7,723 bases of DNA from Candidatus Moraniibacteriota bacterium (GTDB lineage Bacteria > Patescibacteriota > Minisyncoccia > Moranbacterales > UBA9337). Within the stretch, counting starts at the first letter, position 1. Each line of letters begins with the position of its first letter. Under the pieces are notes generated by a model that was given only the letters and a program-made list of their open reading frames with translations, ran no database searches and had not been told where the DNA came from. The stretch covers positions 1 to 7,723 of the forward strand of contig DOKP01000066.1 in assembly GCA_003510795.1 (NCBI GenBank). The letters run 5' to 3'. Made by a program: the position numbers and the translations under genes. Positions 1 to 5,587 of this stretch are shown here, in pieces.

Positions 1-147
1 TGGCACTGTCGGGCAGGAGTCCAGAAAAATAGAACTCTTAGTTAAGTATATTCCTGGATTGCCACGGCTTTAAATCATCTCTATAGATAATTTAAACATC
101 GCAAAGACATACCTATATTTGTTTGTCCTAAAGGGGTCAGTAAGGAG
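1..147. other. Left edge, no assignable gene
   Basis: No gene can be assigned here. If a plus-strand gene enters from the left, three short tails are possible. One frame stays open from base 2 to a TAA at 71-73 and encodes a plausible tail containing ESRKIELLVKYIPGLPRL. The other two frames stop at 28-30 and 43-45. With so few codons the choice cannot be made. I see no tRNA, no convincing terminator hairpin and no promoter in bases 74-147. Confidence 0.3.
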
Positions 148-204
148 TTTTAATTTTTCTTTACAAGATGTTTTCTTTATGCTTTAATAACTTAATCGCC
201 AATG
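148..204 (+). repeat. Promoter-cassette repeat, copy 1
   Basis: This 57-base segment recurs almost unchanged at 1304-1362. The differences are one T-to-A substitution at base 178 and small length changes in the T-runs before the -35 element. Similarity fades just after the shared ATCGCCAATG. The cassette holds a complete promoter and ends shortly after the expected transcription start, about 95 bases before the LysM-like gene. Confidence 0.85.
160..188 (+). promoter_or_regulatory. Sigma70-type promoter for the LysM-like membrane protein gene
   Basis: A -35 element TTTACA (160-165) is followed by a 17-base spacer and a -10 element TTTAAT (183-188). TGC directly before the -10 element makes it an extended -10. 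The transcript would start near 195 and carry a leader of about 100 nt. The identical arrangement precedes purE, which supports the call. Confidence 0.7.
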
Positions 205-299
205 TGCGACGAAAAAAAAGAGGACAGTAACTTGACAATAGGTCTGCGAATTTTTTTGCGCGGATTAAATAAAAAAACAAGAAAACAAGGAGAGGTGCT

Positions 300-1202
300 A
301 TGAAAACTGTAAACATACTGATGGTAGTGCTAGCGGTTATTTTCGCGAATTTTTTTGAGGCCGAGGCTGGAATTACTAATAAGAGCTACGATGCAGTTTC
401 GGATGAAATGTTGGTTGAGTATGCAATGTTGGACAAAGATACCATTTGGGCTGCTTGCAATGGAATGACCATTAGAAAGGTAGGAATGGATTTCATAGAA
501 AAAAACATTATAGTTAAAAACAATATTGCTGATCCCAAAAAAATCAGAATTGGAACTAAATTGAAGTTCAGGATCAAAAGGGGCAATTTCAAAGACCCTG
601 TCACTGGAACAGTTTTGGCAAAAGAATCTTTAGTTGCAAAATACCCTCAAATAACAGAAATGAAGGTTGCTCCACTATTGAATGAGGCTAAATCAGCGCC
701 TGCCGTTCCAGTCGGTTTTTCTGGTGTAAGTAAATCGGTCCTAGCAGAGCTTAATCCGCCTGTCGGAAAAGGAGAAGTAGACGGTGGTGGGCAGAATGCT
801 AAAGATTCAGAGAGTTTGCTAGAAATAGCTAACGCAAAAATAAAAAATCTTGAAAAAATGATCGCTGATAAAGATGAATATATTTTAGCGATGAGTAGGC
901 AACAGAAAGCAAGTTTCAATGGAGAAAAAGTAAAAGAACTAACCCAAGAGCTAGTAATAATAAATCCTCAGGAGAGTGTGCCAGAAACGGCTGTTACTAA
1001 CTTTAGCCAAGAAAGAAAACGATGGCTTTTTGTAGCAGGACTTATTATAATTGGTCTAATACTTTATTTGAGTTATTTAGCAATAGATAATATCAGATCT
1101 AGATATAATCCCCGAAGAGAAAAGGGCAGAAACGGTCCAAACGAAAAAACTGACAGAATAAATGTCAAAGAGGATCATCCGGTTCCTCCAGTACTTGCAT
1201 AA
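300..1202 (+). CDS. Membrane-anchored LysM-like coiled-coil protein of unknown function
   Basis: A 300-residue protein that I do not recognise as a named family. Residues 1-23 look like a signal peptide: MK, a hydrophobic core, then Ala-Glu-Ala before the likely cut. Residues about 35-92 resemble a degenerate LysM domain, with the typical ending of NNIADP, then KIRIGTKLKF; LysM domains usually bind peptidoglycan glycan chains. Residues 93-168 are a Pro/Gly-rich linker, 169-215 are predicted coiled coil, 242-262 are a transmembrane helix, and 266-300 form a basic, polar cytoplasmic tail. The expected topology puts the LysM-like and coiled-coil parts outside. The start is fixed by AAGGAGAGG at 287-295. 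The gene is monocistronic, lying between its own promoter and a terminator. A role in envelope or surface organisation is inference from architecture only. Confidence 0.85.
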   Translation: MKTVNILMVVLAVIFANFFEAEAGITNKSYDAVSDEMLVEYAMLDKDTIWAACNGMTIRKVGMDFIEKNIIVKNNIADPKKIRIGTKLKFRIKRGNFKDPVTGTVLAKESLVAKYPQITEMKVAPLLNEAKSAPAVPVGFSGVSKSVLAELNPPVGKGEVDGGGQNAKDSESLLEIANAKIKNLEKMIADKDEYILAMSRQQKASFNGEKVKELTQELVIINPQESVPETAVTNFSQERKRWLFVAGLIIIGLILYLSYLAIDNIRSRYNPRREKGRNGPNEKTDRINVKEDHPVPPVLA

Positions 1203-1268
1203 AAATTGAAAATAAGCCTTATCGTCTAGCTCACGAAAGGCAAAAGATATAGTTTTTCTTGATGTCAC

Positions 1269-1302
1269 GCCCCAAGTTGTTAAATACAGCTAGGGGCTTT
1301 TT
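1269..1302 (+). terminator. Intrinsic terminator of the LysM-like gene
   Basis: GCCCC (1269-1273) pairs with GGGGC (1293-1297). After one A-A mismatch, AGTTGT (1275-1280) pairs with ACAGCT (1286-1291), closing a 5-base loop. Five T residues follow at once. It lies 67 bases past the stop codon and just before the second promoter cassette, so it separates this gene from the purine operon. Confidence 0.85.
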
Positions 1303-1303
1303 G

Positions 1304-1362
1304 TTTTTAATTTTTTCTTTACAAGATGTTTTCTATATGCTTTAATAACTTAATCGCCAATG
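1304..1362 (+). repeat. Promoter-cassette repeat, copy 2
   Basis: Second copy of the segment at 148-204, in the same orientation. It starts within the T-tract of the preceding terminator and ends about 72 bases before the purE start. The similarity covers sequence upstream of -35, the whole promoter and the first transcribed bases, so it is more than chance matching of consensus hexamers. Confidence 0.85.
1318..1346 (+). promoter_or_regulatory. Sigma70-type promoter of the purEC operon
   Basis: TTTACA (1318-1323), a 17-base spacer and TTTAAT (1341-1346), with TGC directly before the -10 element. The transcript is expected to start near 1353, giving a leader of about 80 nt before purE. I see no purine riboswitch-like core or clear operator in that leader. 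Confidence 0.7.
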
Positions 1363-1434
1363 GGGCGAGAAATAGGTAGTATCTTAACAGTTTCATAAAA
1401 AAAATCTGGAAAACATCAAAAGGAGAGTGACGGA

Positions 1435-1980
1435 ATGAAAAAATATCATCTGCGGTTTAGTATGGGAAGCATGAGTGATTGGAGAATGGGTAATTTGTTT
1501 TTGGCGTTGATGAAGAAATTTGGTATTCGCGTTCATCCATCTGTTGCATCCTGTCATTGGAGTGCTGGCAATGATTTTACTGTTTTTATTGCTGGCATTG
1601 AAGAAGATCTGATTGCAATAATGGGAGGGTTGTCTTTGGCGGCCCCAGGAATAGCTGGATCAACAATTCAAAATTTGGAAGAATTTGGAAAGCTTGTATT
1701 TGGCATTCCGTTGGATGAAGCAGCGCTGAGTGCTATCCAGGATTTGCCTCCTGGAGTACCCATATTGACATGTGGCTTCAATAAAAAAGATGTCACAATA
1801 TCAATTACCAATGCAGCGCTTGCTGTGGCCAGAATTATCGGTCGTGATGATCCTGCGGTGCAACAAAAAATCGCGGATTATTATCGTGTAAAAAGGGAAG
1901 AGAAGGGAATTGTGGAAAAGATTGAGCTTGATCAAAATGGACTCATTCCCGATCCATCTCCAAAACGAGTCCTTTCCTAA
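1435..1980 (+). CDS. purE: Divergent PurE-type AIR carboxylase / N5-CAIR mutase
   Basis: PurE converts N5-CAIR (or AIR plus CO2) to CAIR in purine synthesis. This 181-residue protein keeps the opening MGSMSDW (residues 10-16), which matches MGSKSDW of E. coli PurE, plus LPPGVPI (104-110) and NAAL (126-129) near the C-terminus. The two other active-site loops are changed. The usual SAHRTP reads SCHWSAG (39-45), keeping His but replacing Arg with Trp. The usual GGAAHLPG reads GGLSLAAPG (64-72), which has lost its His. Residues 150-181 form a charged tail slightly longer than in E. coli PurE. The start is set by AAAGGAGAG at 1418-1426. purC follows after 15 bases, which supports a purine role. 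No purK is in the window, so mutase versus carboxylase chemistry cannot be told. A changed activity is possible. Confidence 0.85.
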   Translation: MKKYHLRFSMGSMSDWRMGNLFLALMKKFGIRVHPSVASCHWSAGNDFTVFIAGIEEDLIAIMGGLSLAAPGIAGSTIQNLEEFGKLVFGIPLDEAALSAIQDLPPGVPILTCGFNKKDVTISITNAALAVARIIGRDDPAVQQKIADYYRVKREEKGIVEKIELDQNGLIPDPSPKRVLS

Positions 1981-1995
1981 ACAAAAGGAGAAACC

Positions 1996-2931
1996 ATGAA
2001 CGCACCAATCGTAAAAACGACTGATTTCCCAACGTTGAATCTTGTGCATCGCGGGAAAGTTCGCGATATGTATGGAATCCCTGGATATACCAATACGCTA
2101 TTGATGGTAGCCACCGATCGCATCTCAGCCTATGATGTCGTCATGGATGATGCCATTCCTGGCAAAGGTAAAGTTTTGACGCGAGTGTCTCTTTTCTGGT
2201 TTGATTTACTGGACGGTATCGTCGAAAATCATCTTATTACTGCCAATGTCGAGGAATATCCGGCGGTCTGCCAACCTTATGCTGATCAACTGCGCGGTCG
2301 ATCAATGCTGATAAAGAAAGCTAAGCCACTGACGGTAGAGTGCATTGTCCGTGGTTATATTTCCGGCTCTTTTTGGAGCGCATATGAAAAAGCTCCGATA
2401 ACAGAAGGAGCCAATGGTCCTTGCAAAGTGGTTAACGGGTTTGAACTTCCGGTAGATATGAAAGAGTCGGATAAATTTCCCGAGCCACTCTTTACGCCGT
2501 CGACCAAGGCGGAACTGGGAGCGCATGACGAGAACATCTCCATCAAGCAGATGGAAAAAATCATCGGCAAAGAAAAAACTCGTCAGATTGCTGATATCTG
2601 CATTGCTCTCTACAAGAAAGCAGCGGATTATGCTCTGACAAAAGGCATAATCATCGCTGATACAAAATTTGAACTCGGCGAAACGGAAGATGGCACTTTA
2701 ATTCTGATTGACGAAGTGCTCACTCCCGATTCGTCTCGCTTCTGGCCGGTGGATAAATATGAGCCGGGTAAATCGCAACCAAGTTTTGACAAGCAATATC
2801 TGCGGGATTATTTGCAGAGCCTTGTCGATGCCGGAGAATGGGATAAAACTCCGCCTGCTCCGCCGTTGCCGCAGGAAATTATTAAGGCGACCGAAGATCG
2901 TTATGACGAAGCATTGTGGCGTCTGAAGTAG
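1996..2931 (+). CDS. purC: SAICAR synthetase (phosphoribosylaminoimidazole-succinocarboxamide synthase)
   Basis: PurC joins CAIR to aspartate using ATP, giving SAICAR, the step after PurE. The 311-residue protein is of the longer, yeast Ade1-like type (about 300 residues) rather than the roughly 240-residue E. coli type. Visible motifs in order are HRGKVRDMY (18-26), ATDRISAYD (39-47), ECIVRGYISGS (115-125), FTPSTKAELGAHDENIS (166-182), IIIADTKFELG (218-228) and LIDEVLTPDSSRFW (237-250). All are typical of SAICAR synthetases, and no key motif seems missing. AAAAGGAG at 1983-1990 fixes the start, and only 15 bases separate it from purE, so the two form an operon. The gene is GC-richer than those to its right (32 of 60 bases G or C at 2461-2520). 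Confidence 0.97.
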   Translation: MNAPIVKTTDFPTLNLVHRGKVRDMYGIPGYTNTLLMVATDRISAYDVVMDDAIPGKGKVLTRVSLFWFDLLDGIVENHLITANVEEYPAVCQPYADQLRGRSMLIKKAKPLTVECIVRGYISGSFWSAYEKAPITEGANGPCKVVNGFELPVDMKESDKFPEPLFTPSTKAELGAHDENISIKQMEKIIGKEKTRQIADICIALYKKAADYALTKGIIIADTKFELGETEDGTLILIDEVLTPDSSRFWPVDKYEPGKSQPSFDKQYLRDYLQSLVDAGEWDKTPPAPPLPQEIIKATEDRYDEALWRLK

Positions 2932-2958
2932 CGTATAAAGGAGTGGGTTATCTGGGTC

Positions 2959-2997
2959 AATTCCGCTATCGGATATTATTCTGATAGCGGAGTTTTT
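2959..2997 (+). terminator. Intrinsic terminator of the purEC operon
   Basis: TCCGCTATC (2962-2970) pairs perfectly with GATAGCGGA (2983-2991) around a 12-base loop. A G-T pair and two A-T pairs extend the stem to 12 bp. A run of five T residues and further T-rich sequence follow. It begins 27 bases past the purC stop. Confidence 0.93.
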
Positions 2998-3019
2998 ATT
3001 TTTATTGATTAATTATTTG

Positions 3020-3028
3020 TGCTAAAAT
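3020..3028 (+). promoter_or_regulatory. Possible extended -10 promoter for the DUF2207 gene
   Basis: TGCTAAAAT (3020-3028) is an extended -10 element: TG, one base, then TAAAAT. No good -35 lies at the right spacing; the nearby TTGATT is only 12 bases upstream. The same nine bases occur ahead of the DUF3795 gene at 4977-4985. Transcription would start near 3035, after the purC terminator. Confidence 0.4.
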
Positions 3029-3057
3029 AAAAGTAGTGGAAATTAAAAACATTTATT

Positions 3058-3099
3058 CATAATACATAATACATAATACTTAATTCGTAATGCTAACAT
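3058..3099 (+). repeat. Heptamer tandem array before the DUF2207 start codon
   Basis: Six 7-base units lie in unbroken register. The first three are perfect CATAATA copies (3058-3078), and the next three are degenerate (CTTAATT, CGTAATG, CTAACAT). Five bases later comes the ATG at 3105. The array occupies the place where a ribosome binding site would be expected, and none is visible. Confidence 0.75.
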
Positions 3100-3104
3100 A
3101 ACTT

Positions 3105-4832
3105 ATGAAAAAAATTTATTTTAAAATTGTTTTATTAGCTTTATTATTCTTTCCTATATCAAGTCTGTGGGCTCGCGAAAATGTGACGGATTGGTATATA
3201 AAAAGACTGGACTCGCAAATAGTGGTTAATCGAGATTCTAGTCTTAATATCACCGAAAAAATATTAGCTGATTGTGGTACTGGCCTGGATAAGCACGGTA
3301 TATTTCGTATTTTACCGGAAAAAATAACAATTGATGGCAAGGGCGTGGTAAGAACCCCGGTTGACCTTATCAGCATCAAAGATGAAAACGGCAATGACTA
3401 TGAATTCACGGAATCTAAAAATATTTCTGATGATACTATAACTTGGAAAATAGGAAGTGCCAATAAAACCGTTCAAGGAGAAAATACTTACATAATTAAA
3501 TACACTGTAAAAAACGCTATTCGCTTTTATAATGATAATTTTGATGAATTATATTGGAATTTGACGGGAAATTTTTGGGAGCTGGAAATTGACAGTGTGC
3601 GCGTTGAAATAATTCTTCCCGAAGAAGTTAATAAGAATAACAGTACTGTGGATTTGTATTCCGGATATTTAAATGAAGGAGAAGATAAATTGGCAGATTT
3701 TAAATGGATGAACAGTAACATGTTGGAATTCAATTCAACGGAAACATTATTGGCTGGACAAGGAATTACTACTGCTGTAACTTTTCCTAAAAATATTTTT
3801 ACGCCATACAAACCAACTTTTCTAGAAGTTTATGGTAAATATTTATTTTTTATTGTGCCTGTTTTGGTTTTTATGTTTTGTTTTAAAATTTGGAAAAAAT
3901 ATGGCGATGACCCATCATTTGATAGGACGGTGATTGCCGAGTACGAAGCTCCCGAAAATATGTCGCCGACAGAGATGGGATTGCTGATGACCAACGGAAC
4001 TTTCAAAAATCACTTTGTTACGGCAGAGATTATAAATTTTGCCGTGTTGGGGATAATCACGATTAAGGAGATTGAAAATAAAATTTTATTTTTTACTTCC
4101 AAGGATTACGAGCTTATAAGAACTAATAAAAAAGAGGCTGAGGATAAATTAAATGAAGTTCAAAAAATAATTCTAAATAAAATATTTCAAAAAGATGGCA
4201 ATATCAAGGTTAGTTCGTTAAAAAATGAATTTTATAAAGTTTTAGGAGATTTGAAAAAGAAAGGAAATGAATTATTGGGCAACAAGAGACTGATTGGGAA
4301 AAGCGGAATAAAATATAGTTTAATTTTTATTCCCATAGGATTCATTCTGGTATTTTTTGGTGTATTTTTTATTCTTTCTGTTTCGGGATGGCTGGGTCTA
4401 GCATTGTTAATTTCTGGAATAATTGTAGTGATTTTCGGATTTATCATGCCCAAGCGAACCACGGAAGGAGCTGAAATGAATTGGAAAATAAAAGGCTTTA
4501 AACTTTTCATGGAAGCAGTTGATAAAGATAGGGCTAAATTTTACGAAGAAAAAAATATTTTTGAAAAATTTTTGCCTTATGCGATTTTGTTTGAAATTAC
4601 CGATATTTGGATTAAACGGATTAGGGAAATTTATGGAGAGGAATATTTCGCTAGGCATGTTCCGGTTTGGTATGTAGGAAGTAATATGGCTTCATTTGAT
4701 GCTGATAGCTTTAGCTCAACTTTAAATAGTTTATCAAGCAGTATTGCGGCCAGTACCTCATCACCATCCGGTTCAGGCGGAGGCGGAAGTTCAGGTGGAG
4801 GTGGCGGTGGAGGTGGCGGAGGAGGATGGTAA
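3105..4832 (+). CDS. DUF2207 family membrane protein with glycine-rich C-terminal tail
   Basis: A 575-residue membrane protein of the DUF2207 (YciQ-like) family, whose function is unknown. Residues 1-23 look like a signal peptide. Residues about 25-235 form the extracytoplasmic beta-rich domain, with the family-like opening of DSSLNITEKI and GIFRILP. A transmembrane helix lies at 246-263. A cytoplasmic part follows, with EYEAPENMSPTEMGLL near 280-295. Two adjacent helices span about 406-425 and 428-449. A further soluble part carries FEKFLPYAILFEITDIW, also typical of the family. Residues 537-575 are Ser- then Gly-rich and end in Trp, a tail I associate with this family in CPR-type genomes. 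The start is the first ATG giving a full signal peptide; it lacks a Shine-Dalgarno sequence. The gene stands alone and has no clear terminator, only the repeats behind it. Confidence 0.88.
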   Translation: MKKIYFKIVLLALLFFPISSLWARENVTDWYIKRLDSQIVVNRDSSLNITEKILADCGTGLDKHGIFRILPEKITIDGKGVVRTPVDLISIKDENGNDYEFTESKNISDDTITWKIGSANKTVQGENTYIIKYTVKNAIRFYNDNFDELYWNLTGNFWELEIDSVRVEIILPEEVNKNNSTVDLYSGYLNEGEDKLADFKWMNSNMLEFNSTETLLAGQGITTAVTFPKNIFTPYKPTFLEVYGKYLFFIVPVLVFMFCFKIWKKYGDDPSFDRTVIAEYEAPENMSPTEMGLLMTNGTFKNHFVTAEIINFAVLGIITIKEIENKILFFTSKDYELIRTNKKEAEDKLNEVQKIILNKIFQKDGNIKVSSLKNEFYKVLGDLKKKGNELLGNKRLIGKSGIKYSLIFIPIGFILVFFGVFFILSVSGWLGLALLISGIIVVIFGFIMPKRTTEGAEMNWKIKGFKLFMEAVDKDRAKFYEEKNIFEKFLPYAILFEITDIWIKRIREIYGEEYFARHVPVWYVGSNMASFDADSFSSTLNSLSSSIAASTSSPSGSGGGGSSGGGGGGGGGGGW

Positions 4833-4840
4833 GCCTAAAG

Positions 4841-4880
4841 CATATCAACATTTTAGCATATTAACATCTTAACAATTTAT
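4841..4880. repeat. Octamer tandem array, CATATTAA orientation
   Basis: Five 8-base units in exact register, beginning nine bases after the DUF2207 stop codon. Four begin with CAT, and the approximate consensus is CATATTAA. The units are reverse complements of those in the larger array at 4920-5015. As a result TAACAATTTATT (4870-4881) is perfectly inverted at 4914-4925, and a 13-base segment (4847-4859) is perfectly inverted at 4976-4988. Confidence 0.7.
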
Positions 4881-4919
4881 TCCGGTAGATGAGGTTAATG
4901 CGAAAATAAGTAAAATAAA

Positions 4920-5015
4920 TTGTTATATTGCTAAATTGTTATATTGTTTTTATGTTTTATTATTTATTTGTTTTGATGCTAAAATGTTAACATGCTAATA
5001 TGTTAAAATGTAAAT
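4920..5015. repeat. Octamer tandem array, WTGTTAAA orientation
   Basis: Twelve 8-base units run without a break in register, with an approximate consensus of (A/T)TGTTAAA or (A/T)TGTTATA. The middle units are the most worn. The array includes the possible promoter at 4977-4985 and ends three bases before the ATG at 5018. The ATG at 5000 is simply the start of one repeat unit. Confidence 0.75.
4977..4985 (+). promoter_or_regulatory. Possible extended -10 promoter for the DUF3795 gene
   Basis: TGCTAAAAT, the same nine bases as at 3020-3028, would start a transcript near 4992 with a leader of only about 26 nt. No -35 element is evident. It coincides with an octamer unit, so the match could be a by-product of the repeat. 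Confidence 0.3.
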
Positions 5016-5017
5016 TT

Positions 5018-5371
5018 ATGAAAGAACTTATCAAAGATGAAAGTCTAGTCGCTTATTGCGGGCTATATTGTGGAGCGTGTAAAAGATATTTGATGGACAA
5101 ATGTCCAGGATGCGCTAAAAATGAAAAAGCCACTTGGTGCAAAGTGCGAAACTGTTGCAAGGAAAATAATTATAGAACTTGCGCCAATTGCCAGACACAT
5201 CAAGATCCGATGGAATGCAAAAAGTTTAATAACTTTTTCTCTAAAATATTTGGACTGCTTTTTGGCTCAGATCGTCGGGCTTGCATAAGTAGAATTAAAG
5301 AGGTAGGTACAGATTTGTTTGCATCTGAAATGACCGAGAAAAAATCCCATACAATTAAAAAAAGAAAGTAG
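5018..5371 (+). CDS. DUF3795 family Cys-rich protein, probably metal-binding
   Basis: A 117-residue protein from this start, of the DUF3795 family, function unknown. The hallmark YCGLYCGAC opens the domain, followed by a Cys-Pro-Gly-Cys pair, a Cys-Cys pair and a Cys-Ala-Asn-Cys pair. In all there are 12 cysteines in about 100 residues, which suggests zinc or iron-sulfur binding; that is inference. The C-terminal third has a short hydrophobic stretch (FFSKIFGLLFG) and a Lys-rich end. I prefer ATG 5018 to ATG 5000 because 5000 lies inside an octamer repeat unit and family members start close to the first Cys cluster. Neither start has a Shine-Dalgarno sequence. Starting at 5000 would add six residues (MLKCKF). 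It converges with thrS. Confidence 0.85.
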   Translation: MKELIKDESLVAYCGLYCGACKRYLMDKCPGCAKNEKATWCKVRNCCKENNYRTCANCQTHQDPMECKKFNNFFSKIFGLLFGSDRRACISRIKEVGTDLFASEMTEKKSHTIKKRK

Positions 5372-5383
5372 ATATATAATGCT

Positions 5384-5437
5384 CAATATACAATACTCAA
5401 TATTCATTCAATATTCAATAATCTAATATACAATAAA
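5384..5437. repeat. Heptamer tandem array, CAATATT type
   Basis: About seven units of a CAATATT-like heptamer, with one extra CATT (5405-5408) and one 8-base unit. It begins 13 bases after the DUF3795 stop codon and runs into the terminator hairpin. Confidence 0.6.
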
Positions 5438-5464
5438 AAAGTATATACCTAAGTAGATACTTTT
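5437..5464. terminator. Bidirectional terminator between the DUF3795 gene and thrS
   Basis: AAAAGTAT (5437-5444) pairs with ATACTTTT (5457-5464). After one A-G mismatch, TAC pairs with GTA around a CTAA loop. The plus strand reads on into ATTTTG. On the minus strand the hairpin is followed by a T-run from the A-tract at 5435-5440. It sits between two converging genes, 66 bases past the DUF3795 stop and about 125 bases past the thrS stop. The stem is AT-rich, so its strength is uncertain. Confidence 0.6.
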
Positions 5465-5522
5465 ATTTTGCTGTTTTTCTTAGCTATAGCTATCCTGTTA
5501 AATAGCGGGGTAACAATTTCAT

Positions 5523-5578
5523 CATTCAGTCATTCGGACATTTATTTGATATTTGGCATTGGGAATTTGACATTAAAA
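5523..5578. repeat. Degenerate CATT-led array downstream of thrS
   Basis: Units beginning CATT recur at 5523, 5531, 5539, 5557 and 5571, and ATTTG motifs fall between them. Spacings are close to 7-9 bases or multiples of these. It ends 10 bases from the thrS stop codon. The register is looser than in the other arrays. Confidence 0.4.
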
Positions 5579-5587
5579 AAATATTAT

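Noticed and set aside
232..237. TTGACA as a second promoter for the gene at 300
   Set aside because: It is a perfect -35 hexamer, but no -10 element lies 16-18 bases downstream; the cassette at 160-188 is far better.
242..264. Attenuator hairpin CTGCG/CGCGG in the leader of the LysM-like gene
   Set aside because: A 5-bp stem with one G-T pair and a 10-base loop, not followed by a T-run; too weak to call.
1077..1268. Minus-strand open frame overlapping the end of the LysM-like gene
   Set aside because: It is antisense to the transmembrane region and tail of a well-supported gene and has no ribosome binding site.
4920..5015. CRISPR array
   Set aside because: Units are 7-8 bases with no unique spacers between them, and no cas gene is present.
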